Origin: Zelonia costaricensis | Lineage: Eukaryota; Euglenozoa; Kinetoplastea; Trypanosomatida; Trypanosomatidae | Length of the DNA stretch: 33,147 nucleotides | Assembly (NCBI GenBank): GCA_030849075.1 | Contig: JASAOO010003261.1 | Location: forward strand, 1-33,147 | Direction of reading: 5' to 3' | Part shown: positions 17,526 to 27,194 of the stretch, piece after piece | Layout: the number at the start of each line of letters is the position of its first letter | Position numbering within the stretch: position 1 is the stretch's first letter | Translations under genes and position numbers: made by a program | The notes under the pieces: model-generated | Seen by the model: only the letters and a program-made list of their open reading frames with translations | Told to the model about the DNA's origin: nothing | The model's database searches: none

Positions 17526-20500
17526 TTACGGCACGACAGGGACCGGCGCCCCTTCCGACGTGTACCCGTGCGAGGCGGCCGCAGACGACGATGACGGGCT
17601 CGAGAGGTCCGGGCCGCCATGCACTGCCCCTCGCCCCCCCTGTACCAGCAGGGCAGCGTCCCACCGCTTCGGCCGCGGCGACGGCGAGCCGGACCGCATC
17701 TGCGGTCGCGCCGTGTTGCCCGGCGACCCCGTCGAGTGCGGCGCCTCGGCGTCATCGCCGGAGGTGGCGGAGACTGACAAGGCACCCGTGTGCACGTCGC
17801 CCTCGCTGGGGGAGTGCACGGCGTGGCCGAACTCCGCCGCCACCGCAGCCCGATCGCGCGCGTCGTCCGCCTCGCTCGCCGCGGCGTCACGCAGGTCCAG
17901 GTCTGCCCCCCCATCGTCGTCGTCATCGCTGCCACGCGAGCTCTCCATGCGCGGGCGCCGGAAGTCCGCATCGGACTCGCTGAACAGAACCGGCGACGCC
18001 ACCCCGACGCTGCTTGAGACCCCCGTCGCGTTGGTGGGCGGCGTCACGATGCCGCCGCCCGCCGCGAGCCGTGCGTGGTCGAGCTGTGCGGCTAGCTGGG
18101 CCTCCGTGAAGGGCTGCAGGAAGGCGCTGTCCGCCCCCGACGTCATGGCCGTTGCCCCGGAGATATCCAGCGAGGCGCGGTAGAAGTCGTTGATGCTGCC
18201 CACGCCCTCGCCGTCGTTGGTGTGCACCGCGGAGAAGCGCGCCTCGTGGTCTCCGCCGCACGAGTTGGGGTAGTGCTGCGAGACGGCGCCGGGCTTCGAC
18301 AGGGCCGTGCCGTTGCCTCGGTACTCTTCTGCCGTCCCCGCGTCGGGCCCGACGCCGCTGCCGCGACCACCGCTCGTTCCCGCCTCACTGCCCGCCGCGT
18401 CCCCAAGCGACAGCGCGTACTCCACCACGGACTCCACCTTGGCTGCCCCATGCGACCCCGTCGACGGCAACGGGCGCAGCACCACGCGCCGCGTCATGTG
18501 CGGCGCGCCGGCGCCGCCCTTGCCTGCCTCCGCCGCCGCCACAGGCGCAGCGCCCCGCTTGGCCCCTGCGCTGGCCCCGTAGCCCGCGGCTGGCGTGCGC
18601 TGCTGCAGCTGCATGCGCTGAGGCGGCAGCTGGCGGTGGTGCGCCGCGGCCGCCGGTGCCCCAGGAGTGGAGCGCCGGCCGTTCGCTGCGGGCGTCGAGC
18701 CGAGCCGCGCCTGCGAGGAGCGGCGGTGACCCGCACCGACACTGCCACCGGCGCTCGCCCCCGCGCTCGCCGCCGCCGCTGTCGCCGGTGTGGTGGTCGT
18801 GGTGGGGTCCACGTGCGTGCTCGTCGCGTTCAGCTTCGCGCCGCTGGGCACCCACGGGTTCGGGTTCGACATGACCGGACCCGCCCTGCCGCTGCGGTGC
18901 CCCGTTCCAACCACTGGAGAGGAGGAGCGCCGGCGCGTGCCGGTGTGGGGGCCCGGGCCGCCGCTGCCGCTGCCGCTGCCCGACGCGCGGCGGCGACGCG
19001 AGTTCGGCAGCGCCGTCGCACCGTCTGCAGCAGTGGCCTGTGGGGCCTGCGCGGGGCCGGGGCGACGCCGCTGCGACATCGTTGGCGACGACGCAGAGGA
19101 CGCCGCCGCGTCGGGCACGACGTAGTCCCGCCTGTACGACGACGCGACGGTGGAGAAGGAGTGGTTGCTTCCGCTGGGCTTCATCGGGGATGACGCCACG
19201 CGCGGCGTGGTCGCAGCCGCGGCGCTCGACAGCGACGCATCGGCGCGGGCCGCCACCGGCTCGGTGTACGGCTGTGTGGGCCGCCCCGTGACGGCGCCGG
19301 ACTTGCGAGTGCTCGCCTCGCTCGCCGTGGACAGCGACACCCGCGTGCCCTCCATCGCGGACACCTCCACGAGAGAGGCGGTGGTCGTCGTGATCACCGG
19401 CGCAGTCGGCGCTGCGTCCCCGACGGCGGTGGACGGCGCCGCGGCTCGGCTGGTCTCGACGGAGGGCTCGCGCAAGGCGGCTGCGGCGGCCCTGGTGGCA
19501 AGGATCTGCTGCACCTGCGGCGGCGGGTTCGGGTTAGGCGGGAAGTCGGCGCGGGTGTAGTACTGCTTGCGTACCCCGGGTGCGGACCGGTGGCTTGCGC
19601 GGCCCGAGTCGGCCACTGCGCCGGCGGTGCGGCTGCCGTCGCCGGCCTTCGGCTTCGTCAGCGCCGGTGTATCCATCCAGCCCGACGCGGCAGAGCTCGC
19701 GTTCGCCGAGTCAGCGAAGAAGGACGAGGCAGAGGACGCCGAAGCGGAGGCGGACCTCCGCGACGACGCGGCGGTTGCTGCAGCCGCAGCAGCAGCGGCA
19801 GCAGCGGCGCTGGAGTCCCCCTGGGAGGGCCGTTTGGACGACTTGTCGGCGGACGGCGCTGGTGCAGCGGCGGCTCGGGAGGGGCCGCTGCGCCCCTCGC
19901 TGGTGTTGGCGTTGGGGTCGGTGTGGAGCTCAGCCGGCGTCGAGGCCGCGGCGGACGGAAGATCAAGGAACACATCGCTGGCGCTGGGGGGGACAGAGAA
20001 GAAGGCGTCCGAGGCGGCGCCGTCGCCGGGGGCGGAGCGGAGGCTGGCGGCCTGCCGCTGCAGGAGAAGCTGCTGGCCACGTGGCGTCCCTAGGAAGAGG
20101 CCGGGTCCACGCGGGGTCTGCAGAGGCGAGCACGGCGGCAGCAGCGGCGTGCCGCTCTGCGTGCGGGTCATGGGCAGCGACCCAGCCAGCGCGGCGCGCG
20201 GCGGCGTCAGCGAGAGAGCCTCCGAGGACGTCGTGAAGACGGTGCGGCACGTGTAGAAGGCGCGCCCCGTCGACGGGCTTGTGTTCAGCCCCGGTGAAGG
20301 GCTCGAGGGCGATGGCACGGCGCTGCCATCGGTGAGGCTGCGACAGGATTGAAACCGCTCCGACCCGGCGAAGGAGCCCCGGCTCGTCATGGGGGTGCCC
20401 GGCACACCAAAACTGCTCGTCGCCAGCTGCTGCTTGTTCGTACGAACGTTCGTGACGGTCATAGTGTTGAGCGGCCACCGCGCCAGAGGCTGCGTGCCGG

Positions 20501-21467
20501 CCGCGGGCATCTGCGCCTGTGACGGCACGTTGATGCTGCGCGACGGCGACGCAGCCGCCACGCTTGGCGGCTGCGAGACGGAGGCGGACGACGGGGTCGG
20601 GATGTAGCCGCCCTCCATTGCGTTGCTGTTGTAGTACTCGTAGCCGTGCGGTCGCTGGCTCATCATGCTGCCGTGGCTCACGATCGACGCGTTGTCGGTG
20701 AAGCCGGCGGCGCCCTCGTGCACCTCGCGGGGCGTGGCGAAGGCGGAGCTCGCCGTCTCCATCATGGAGGTGTCGTCGTCAGCGAAAGTGATCGGGGCCC
20801 TGGAGGGCTGGGGCAGTGGCGCGTTGCCGCCACCGCCGCCGCCCTTCCTCATCTCCCTCCCGTGGTGCGGGGCGGCGGAGGAGGCGAGGCTGACGAGCTC
20901 GGGCGAGCGCAGGGAGGAGAAGGGGCTCACGCCGACGCCGTTGTACTTGCTGGAGCCGAGCTTCATGCCCGCGTCGTGGTGGAGGGGGAAGTACGCGTCA
21001 AAGCCCTGGCCGGTGGGCAGCGGGCTGGCCGAGTCTGCCGCCGCCGCTGCTGCTGCCGATGTGACGATGATGCCGCTGCTGCTGTGCATCCGCGGTGCCG
21101 TTGCGGCGAGCATCGGCGCGGTGCCGTCGCTGCCCTTGCTGTTCTCGATCTGGCTCCGATCATCCGGGTGCGCGTTGCTGCCGAAGGGGAGGGGGGAGGA
21201 GACGACGCGCGATGCATCACCGCTGTCGTCGTGCGAGGAGATTGTGAAGGCGCTGTCGTTGGACAGCCGCGCCGGGTGGTTCGTGGACGCCCCTGCTGCA
21301 GCGGTGGCGGTATTGTCACCGACGCGGTAGTTGGGATTCGAGTTGACGCTGGAGGCGTCCTCAGCGTGCGGCGCCGCCGCTGCTGCTGCTGCACCAGCAC
21401 GGTCCTTGCCTGCCGCGTCCCTTGACTTGGCAGCCTTGGTAGTGGACTTGGAGCACACACCACCCAT
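17526..21467 (-). CDS. Large disordered protein with dual-acylation N-terminus MGGVCSK (1313 aa)
   Basis: No known domain is recognised. The start MGGVCSKS offers Gly2 for myristate, Cys5 for palmitate and Ser6/Lys7 as expected for N-myristoyltransferase substrates, so attachment to the plasma or flagellar membrane is likely. The rest is rich in Ser, Ala, Pro, Thr and Gly and probably disordered. It includes a 12-Ala run near residue 555 and many SP/TP and RRxS motifs that kinases could use. Denser, more varied islands may be short binding motifs: about 329-369 (TMTVTNVRTNKQQLATSSFG), about 439-466 with two TPRG copies, and about 634-664 (QYYTRADFPPNPNPPPQVQQ). The C-terminus, ending APVPVVP, lacks the PEW/MRN motif of the two genes to the right. 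A membrane-tethered scaffold or cytoskeletal linker is inferred only from this architecture. Confidence 0.88.
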   Translation of the reverse strand: MGGVCSKSTTKAAKSRDAAGKDRAGAAAAAAAPHAEDASSVNSNPNYRVGDNTATAAAGASTNHPARLSNDSAFTISSHDDSGDASRVVSSPLPFGSNAHPDDRSQIENSKGSDGTAPMLAATAPRMHSSSGIIVTSAAAAAAADSASPLPTGQGFDAYFPLHHDAGMKLGSSKYNGVGVSPFSSLRSPELVSLASSAAPHHGREMRKGGGGGGNAPLPQPSRAPITFADDDTSMMETASSAFATPREVHEGAAGFTDNASIVSHGSMMSQRPHGYEYYNSNAMEGGYIPTPSSASVSQPPSVAAASPSRSINVPSQAQMPAAGTQPLARWPLNTMTVTNVRTNKQQLATSSFGVPGTPMTSRGSFAGSERFQSCRSLTDGSAVPSPSSPSPGLNTSPSTGRAFYTCRTVFTTSSEALSLTPPRAALAGSLPMTRTQSGTPLLPPCSPLQTPRGPGLFLGTPRGQQLLLQRQAASLRSAPGDGAASDAFFSVPPSASDVFLDLPSAAASTPAELHTDPNANTSEGRSGPSRAAAAPAPSADKSSKRPSQGDSSAAAAAAAAAAATAASSRRSASASASSASSFFADSANASSAASGWMDTPALTKPKAGDGSRTAGAVADSGRASHRSAPGVRKQYYTRADFPPNPNPPPQVQQILATRAAAAALREPSVETSRAAAPSTAVGDAAPTAPVITTTTASLVEVSAMEGTRVSLSTASEASTRKSGAVTGRPTQPYTEPVAARADASLSSAAAATTPRVASSPMKPSGSNHSFSTVASSYRRDYVVPDAAASSASSPTMSQRRRPGPAQAPQATAADGATALPNSRRRRASGSGSGSGGPGPHTGTRRRSSSPVVGTGHRSGRAGPVMSNPNPWVPSGAKLNATSTHVDPTTTTTPATAAAASAGASAGGSVGAGHRRSSQARLGSTPAANGRRSTPGAPAAAAHHRQLPPQRMQLQQRTPAAGYGASAGAKRGAAPVAAAEAGKGGAGAPHMTRRVVLRPLPSTGSHGAAKVESVVEYALSLGDAAGSEAGTSGGRGSGVGPDAGTAEEYRGNGTALSKPGAVSQHYPNSCGGDHEARFSAVHTNDGEGVGSINDFYRASLDISGATAMTSGADSAFLQPFTEAQLAAQLDHARLAAGGGIVTPPTNATGVSSSVGVASPVLFSESDADFRRPRMESSRGSDDDDDGGADLDLRDAAASEADDARDRAAVAAEFGHAVHSPSEGDVHTGALSVSATSGDDAEAPHSTGSPGNTARPQMRSGSPSPRPKRWDAALLVQGGRGAVHGGPDLSSPSSSSAAASHGYTSEGAPVPVVP

Positions 21468-21491
21468 CTTGTCGAGGAAGGGGAAGGGGGG
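21468..21491 (-). promoter_or_regulatory. Acceptor-like AG abutting the ATG of the MGGVCSK gene
   Basis: An 18-nt pyrimidine tract on the coding strand (plus 21474-21491) is followed by GACAAG directly joined to the ATG. If this AG (21469-21468) were used, the leader would join the start codon with no native 5' UTR. Confidence 0.3.
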
Positions 21492-21517
21492 TGCTTGCGT
21501 GCGTGCGAGTTGCGTGA

Positions 21518-21625
21518 CTCACAAATACGCCAAAGACGACGCGGATGCGTTTGCGTGTGCGTGTGTGTGCGCGCGTGTACAGTGTCGAACGATCGCCAAT
21601 ATTACCGGACAGAAGGAAAGAGAAT
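21518..21625 (-). promoter_or_regulatory. Alternative upstream acceptor for the MGGVCSK gene
   Basis: A pyrimidine-rich tract (about 21625-21611) is followed by a CA-rich, AG-free stretch. The first AG is at 21519-21518, giving a 50-nt 5' UTR without AUG. This is the more conventional choice. Confidence 0.4.
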
Positions 21626-21642
21626 CAACCAAGGCTGCAGTG

Positions 21643-21674
<32 letters not shown>

Positions 21675-23526
21675 CTGTGTGTAACCCCTGCAGTGTGGTG
21701 GCGACGCCACACAAGTTTAAACCCACACAAACGCGCGCACACAGGAAAACACGCGTTGGAGCTCACCACGAACAGAGAGGCGGAACGTGAGACACGGATA
21801 AGCCCCACGACAGCGCAGCAGACGGGCACGTGCGAAAGCAGCCGCTCCAATCACAAGCGAAAACAAACAAGTGACGTTAATGAGGAATGTGTCTGTGCGT
21901 GGTCAACGACGAATGGAATAGGAGCTGCCGAGTACGGTAGAGTACCCTGCGGCGTTCGCAAACCGGGAGCTGCGGAGAGAGAGAGGGGGGGGGCGGAGGA
22001 GAAGACACGACTAGATGCGGGGAGCAGCTGTCGGCAACGGCGCAGCGAGAAGGGGGGAAGGGGGAGGGGACTGCAGTGCTGCAATGTTAAGTGCTGAGAA
22101 ATGTGTGAGAGAGAGAGAGAGGTAGCCTCGATAGGGTCTACGCGTACGTCGATGTGTGTGCGTGTGCGTGTGTACGCGTGCGTGTAGGCGGGCGCGTGAA
22201 CAAGGGTGTCTGTGTGTGTTTGCCGTGTGTGGATTCAATTACGTAACCGCACACAAGGTGTGACCGACTGAGTGCGAGTGGTTGCGTGTTTGTGTGTGTG
22301 GGTTCGTGATGAAGACGGAGAGTGTGGTGAACTGCTGCACTGACACACACACACACACACACACATGCCGTCCGCACCGTGCAGCGGGGCAGGAACACCA
22401 GCGTCGAAGCAGTGGGAAGAGGTAGGAAGCAGAAGAAGCGTGACCGAGAGAGTGGCAAGCAAGACGGGTGGACGACGTGAAACTCTACAGCGACCACGCA
22501 CACGTACAGCCGACGGCAGCAACGCACACGGATGCAGTGCGGGAGTGAGGCAAGGGAGGGGGGAGCTGACCAATGTGTGCGTGTGCTGTGGCCGCTAGGC
22601 GGATCGTGCATTCATGTGCGAACGTGCACCCAGCGCATCGCCCCCCGTCCCACACGCAGCCCCATGCACGGCAGTGTTGCCCTCCCCGGGGAAGGGAGGA
22701 GCAGAAGACTACAGGCGCCAACGATGAGCATCAACCAAGCGACCCCGCCTCAGCGAGGTCGCATACGGCACCTTGGGCGAGCACGTCACTCCACACGCGT
22801 ATTTGACTGTGTCACTGCCTTCGAGACTGATGCTGTGACCGGGGGGAGAAGTGGGAGCAGCGCAGCCCGACCCGACCCCCCNCCCTCCACCACCACCGAC
22901 GACACGACCCCACGCAAAGAGGACGAGAAGTCAGAGGCCGAGTTCAAGATGCCGATCGGCGGCTGCACACACGCAAGACAAGATAGAGAAAGAGAATCCC
23001 CCACAACGCAAATACAAAGGAAAACGATGTAGGAAAAAGAAGGAAATAAAAGCGGCAAGAAGCACACCAACCAAAAACCGAATTCAGCACGCACACACAC
23101 ACACACACACACACTTGGAAGATATGAACGGGACAAACGCGGGGGGAGAGGGGACACCCTGGGGGTGGGGGTGGGGGTGGGGGGGCGGGGCATCGAAGGA
23201 AGGGAAGGGAAGGGAGGGGGGTGCGGGAAGGAGCAGCAGCCGCAACTGGACTACCCGCCACTGCCGATACCAGCCACCACCACCTCGACGTGTTCGGTAG
23301 ACCGGAGTGAAGCGAATAGGCACGACGGACATCGAAGGGTTGTCTACACGTGCACCACGAGAAGGGCACGACTCCTGTTTTTCCTCGTCCCTCAAGACCC
23401 ACTTCCATCCTTACCGCACCCCCCCCCTCTCCCTCCCCTCAAACGCAGCCCCCCGAGAACACCGACGCAAGCGTGCACATCTACACGTGTGCGCACAAGA
23501 GCTGTCAGCCTTGTACCCGTCTCTCG

Positions 23527-23529
<3 letters not shown>

Positions 23530-23557
<28 letters not shown>
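23530..23557. repeat. (AC)14 microsatellite
   Basis: A perfect AC repeat in the same presumed 3' UTR and the same orientation as its neighbour at 23681. Confidence 0.95.
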
Positions 23558-23560
<3 letters not shown>

Positions 23561-23674
23561 CTTCGCATTCCACTATGCCCTTGCTGCCTGCGCATCCGCT
23601 CCGAAGAAAGCAGGAGGGAGGAGGAGGGGGTAGGTAAGCGATGTGTGGGGACGGCGTCGCAAGCAACGCTGCGC

Positions 23675-23680
<6 letters not shown>

Positions 23681-23710
<30 letters not shown>
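23681..23710. repeat. (AC)15 microsatellite
   Basis: A perfect AC repeat in the presumed 3' UTR of the 795-aa gene, about 85 bases past its stop. It reads (UG)15 in the mRNA. Confidence 0.95.
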
Positions 23711-23713
<3 letters not shown>

Positions 23714-23795
23714 CGTGTAAACAAGTACTAGCGCCGCCTCCGCCTCGGCCCCCCCCCCCCCGATCCCTCTCGGCAAGAGGCTCCTCTACTGCTAC

Positions 23796-26183
23796 CTAGA
23801 TTGCCGTCAGGTTGCGCATGTTGATGACCGTCTTGACCTGGCTTGCCATCGACTGCGTCTTGATGGGCTCCGACGAAGGCACCACGTGCCACTCCGGCTC
23901 AGCAGACTTGCTGGTCCCCGCCATCAGCTGGTCCTCCCGCTTCTCCGGCTCCGTCGTCAGCGCGCCGTTCGACGCGTGGCCGTTGGCAACCGCCGCATCG
24001 GCCGCCACCAGCGGCGGTGCGTCGTCGTGTGGAGGGGTGGGCACGGGCGAGTTGGTGGGCTCGTCTGCGGCTTCCAGCTCAGCAGGCGCCGTCTTCGCAG
24101 GGACAGTCGCCGCCGCATCAGCAGCAGCACGTGCCGCATCCTCGACGCCGTCATCGTGGTGGTGGGGTTCCGCCGCCTCCGGCATGGTCACCTCGTAAAC
24201 GTCTTCGCACTCCTCCACCTCCGGCGGCGTCACAGCGACGGGCACGTCGGTGCGTGCGGCGGCGGGTACAGCCGCCTCCGCCACCGCTGCGTCCGGTGGT
24301 ACCTGCGCATCGGCAGCATCCTCAGCGGCGGCCGGCGCGGGGTCCCCGTTGTGGGTCGGTCGAGGTGCGGTGTGCATCGGGGAGTCTAGGGGAACGGGTG
24401 TCGGCGCGGTTGGCTTGCGCTTGTGCGTCGATGTCTGCACGACCGCGTCGCCAGCCCTCGGCGTCGACATGCGGGTTCGTAGAGGAGTCTTCGCCTTCAC
24501 CGTGCGCGACGGGGCGGAGTGCGCCACGCGGCTCGGCTCCGCTGGATGCTGCTGCAGCTGCTGCGGTGGCGGTGGCGGCATCTCGTGTTCCACGGCCGCC
24601 GCCTCGTGCTCGGCGTGTGGGGTGGCCGGGTGCAGCTCGAGCCGGAGTGATGAGGCGAGCACGATGTCGATCGCGCTGGCGTTCGCGGCGGAGTCGGCGG
24701 CCTGGATGGACACGGCAGAGGGCTCGGGCACGTCGCGGGCGGGGGAAAGCGCGGGCAGCTCGATGTGCGCGGCCTGCGGAGTGTCCTCTGGGTCGACGCA
24801 GACGTCGCGCGCCTCGCTCATGCCCCGCCACGCGCTCGTCTCCAGCGACACCGGCAGCGGCGTCAGCTCCTGCGCCGGCTGATCCAGCTTCGCCACACTC
24901 GGGTGCACGGGAGACACTGGAGCCGCTGCAGCCGTAGCCGGCGGGGCGGCGGCCTTGTCCGACGCGCAACGCGACGTGGCGTGCCGCGGAGTGTTCTGCT
25001 TCGAGTGCTCGGAGCGCGTCCCACTCGCCGTGGCAGACGACGTCATCGCCCCCTCGGCGGGGGGTGCGGCTGCAGCGGACGCGGGGCCTGTGACGGACGG
25101 CCGAGTGCGCACCGTCGTGGTACGCGCCACGGGCTGCACGCGCGGTACAGACGTGAACGTCGCGGGCTGCGAGCGGACGGTGGTGCGACGCGTGGCGGGC
25201 GCGGAGGCGGGCGTGGATGGGTTCGACATTCGCCGCACCGCGCGCACCACCGTCGCCGCGCGGGGCTCATGCGCCGCAGCGGGCTTGGCGGGTGCCGCAG
25301 TTGTGTGCGACGGCCTCGGGGTCGGCTTTGGTGGAGCGGCGGCAGCAGGCTCCGGCGGCGGGCTGTGGCGCATCTCCACCACTTCGAGGATCGTCACCGA
25401 CGACTGTGCGGCGGCGACCGAGTCCTCTGCCACCGTGGCCCGTGACGGCTCCTTCGACTTCAGTGGCGCCAAGGTGCCCTTCGCTGTGGTGCGTGTGGCG
25501 GACCCGTGACCCTGCGGCTGCGGCTGCTCTCGGGTGCGCGATGCCGTGCTGCGGCGGCCATCCTCCAAGTAGCGCTCAGGCAGGGGCACGATGATGGTCT
25601 GCCGCGGCTGGGGCTCAGAGTGGCGCGATGCGAACACGGAGTTGCGCTGGGGTTGCTGCTGTTGTGCGGGAGGTGGCACTGCGGCGGGCTCGGCCTGCGG
25701 CTGCTTCTCCGGCGGGGCCGCAGCAGTGGCGACAGTCTTCGCCTCGCTGAGGTTCACGTGCATCGGCTCCTCCGTGATTTGGATGCTCGAGTTGGTTCCA
25801 CTCGCGCTGCGGTGGCGCTGGTCGGCCTTGCTGCTGTGCCTCTCCTCCGCGGGTGGGGTAGGGGGGGAGGTCGCCGGAACCGTCTGCAGCGGCGGCGGGC
25901 GTGCGGGCTTCTCGCGCCTCGCCGGGGGCGCCGTGGTGGCGGGGGTCGGGGCGGCGGCGGCGGCTGGCGCGGGCTCGGCGGCGGCTGGCGCGGGCTCGGC
26001 GGCGGCGTCGCTGTTGCGCTCCGGGGCCGCCGGTGCGGGCGCGCTCTCCGGTGCGGGTGCGCTCTCGGTCTTGGCGGGGCGCGGGGAGGCCGGCCGTGAT
26101 CCGGACGCGGCCGCCTGGGGTGCCGCAGATGCCGGTGCTGCGGGCGGCACCGCCGCCTTCGGCTTCGACTCGCCGCAACCCAT
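23796..26183 (-). CDS. MGC-type acylated disordered protein with C-terminal PEW/MRN motif (795 aa)
   Basis: No known enzymatic domain is recognised. The start MGCGESKPK has Gly2 for myristate, Cys3 for palmitate and Ser6/Lys7, the classic dual-acylation arrangement. The body is Ala/Pro/Thr-rich and probably disordered. A 21-bp tandem duplication encodes two copies of AEPAPAA. Basic RTTTVRT and RRMSNPS segments lie in the middle. An acidic stretch near residues 650-680 contains ECEDVYEVTMPEA and HHHDDG. The last 34 residues form a motif, EPEWHVV ... SQVKTVINMRNLTAI, that is clearly related to the end of the 978-aa gene to the right. That gene also shares the MGCxxSKxK start, so the two are probably diverged tandem paralogs. 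Membrane tethering at one end and a conserved interaction motif at the other suggest a scaffold; this is inference. Confidence 0.9.
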   Translation of the reverse strand: MGCGESKPKAAVPPAAPASAAPQAAASGSRPASPRPAKTESAPAPESAPAPAAPERNSDAAAEPAPAAAEPAPAAAAAPTPATTAPPARREKPARPPPLQTVPATSPPTPPAEERHSSKADQRHRSASGTNSSIQITEEPMHVNLSEAKTVATAAAPPEKQPQAEPAAVPPPAQQQQPQRNSVFASRHSEPQPRQTIIVPLPERYLEDGRRSTASRTREQPQPQGHGSATRTTAKGTLAPLKSKEPSRATVAEDSVAAAQSSVTILEVVEMRHSPPPEPAAAAPPKPTPRPSHTTAAPAKPAAAHEPRAATVVRAVRRMSNPSTPASAPATRRTTVRSQPATFTSVPRVQPVARTTTVRTRPSVTGPASAAAAPPAEGAMTSSATASGTRSEHSKQNTPRHATSRCASDKAAAPPATAAAAPVSPVHPSVAKLDQPAQELTPLPVSLETSAWRGMSEARDVCVDPEDTPQAAHIELPALSPARDVPEPSAVSIQAADSAANASAIDIVLASSLRLELHPATPHAEHEAAAVEHEMPPPPPQQLQQHPAEPSRVAHSAPSRTVKAKTPLRTRMSTPRAGDAVVQTSTHKRKPTAPTPVPLDSPMHTAPRPTHNGDPAPAAAEDAADAQVPPDAAVAEAAVPAAARTDVPVAVTPPEVEECEDVYEVTMPEAAEPHHHDDGVEDAARAAADAAATVPAKTAPAELEAADEPTNSPVPTPPHDDAPPLVAADAAVANGHASNGALTTEPEKREDQLMAGTSKSAEPEWHVVPSSEPIKTQSMASQVKTVINMRNLTAI
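25960..26001. repeat. 21-bp tandem duplication in coding sequence
   Basis: Two identical adjacent 21-bp units lie within the 795-aa gene. They encode the heptad AEPAPAA twice and keep the frame. Such in-frame repeats may vary in copy number between strains. Confidence 0.85.
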
Positions 26184-26194
26184 GGCGAATCAAA

Positions 26195-26224
26195 CTGCGG
26201 GAGGGGGGAGAAGAGAAGAGAAGG
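26195..26224 (-). promoter_or_regulatory. Spliced-leader acceptor for the 795-aa gene
   Basis: The coding strand has 26 uninterrupted pyrimidines (plus 26199-26224 all purines), then GCAG with AG at 26196-26195. This is one of the cleanest acceptors in the window. It would leave an 11-nt 5' UTR and fix the MGCGESK start. Confidence 0.65.
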
Positions 26225-26386
26225 CGTCCAGCGGGAGTTGAAGGACGAGCAGCACAGGCACTGCACGAGAGTCAACGAAGCGACGGCACGCGAGCGAGTC
26301 AAAGGGTGCCAGACAAGAGAAGGAAGAAGAACGCGTCAACACGTTTTCCTCTTTCTCTGTGTTTGCGCCGTCACCGTGAGAGGGGA

Positions 26387-26430
26387 GTGTGTGCGTGTGC
26401 GTGTGCGTGTGCGTGTGTGTGTGTGTGTGT
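26387..26430. repeat. GT/GC-rich microsatellite
   Basis: GTGTGC units grade into pure GT. On the coding strand this is a CA-rich, AG-free stretch about 200 bases upstream of the acceptor of the 795-aa gene. Confidence 0.85.
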
Positions 26431-27130
26431 ATAGCTTCACGTGTCGCTTGGTGTCACCTGCAGGGTGGGCGAGTTGCGCTGCGACGGGTGCGCGTTTGGT
26501 TGAGGAGTCACGTCGCGGGGGAGAGGGAGGGGGGTTTAGGTGGAGAAGAAGCAGAAGGGGGGCAAGAAGAAGGCCGCTCCCGTCTTGGTACAGGACCCTG
26601 AGGCGTGCGAGCACGGGGCTGCGCGGGGACGGGGGGGGGTGGAGTGGAGTGGAGTGCACTGCAGGCAGAGAGGAGACACACACACGCACACGCGTCCAAC
26701 ACAGCGCACGGCTGAAGACAACAAGAAGAGGATGGCACGACAGCTGAGGAGAGGGCAGAGGGCAGGGGGGAGGGGGGACGGCGCACGCAACGAGCACGAC
26801 CCTCACGCCCGCAGCCACGGATCAGCCGAGGGCAACACGACACGAGCGGACTAGGAAGAGAGAGAGAGGCAGACACAGAAACAGACAGGGGAGGGGGGAA
26901 AGCTGAAGGCGAACTACGGCGAGCAGGAAGCTGTCGGAAGACTCGATGGCGTTGAAGCTGCTTGTGCGTGTGTCGACGAGTGGGGGGGTGTAGGGGTGGA
27001 GGGAACTGAGTGTGGCGAGGTGTTCGCAGATGCGCTGCTTCTTCTCCTATTCCGTGTCACGTACAAGTTAGAGGAAGACAGGAGAGCGAAAATCAACGCG
27101 ACGTGCGACCTGAACATGACAACGCCGACG

Positions 27131-27194
27131 TGTGTGTGTGTATGTGTGAGGTGATGTGTGTGTGTGTGTATGTGTGTGTGTGTGTGTGTGTGTG
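27131..27194. repeat. GT-rich microsatellite, interrupted
   Basis: A GT repeat broken by ATGTG and GAGGTG units. It is the first GT-oriented repeat after the AC-oriented series when reading from the right-hand gene. Confidence 0.85.

Larger units (their letters stand above)
21468..23795. other. Intergenic region between the two acylated-protein genes (2.3 kb)
   Basis: No supported gene. (AC) repeats dominate the right part: 23681-23710, 23530-23557, 23092-23114 and 22343-22364. (GT) repeats dominate the left part: near 22150-22297 and 21641-21682. One short contrary AC stretch lies near 21721-21745. G-runs occur at 23157-23190 and C-runs at 23420-23440 and 23750-23761. One ambiguous base (N) lies at 22882 inside a C-run. 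It is interpreted as a long 3' UTR followed by trans-splicing signals. Confidence 0.55.

Noticed and set aside
17535..18183. Plus-strand Ser/Ala-rich frame overlapping the end of the MGGVCSK gene
   Set aside because: It is an exact antisense shadow of a longer gene and starts in AC repeats. There is no independent support.
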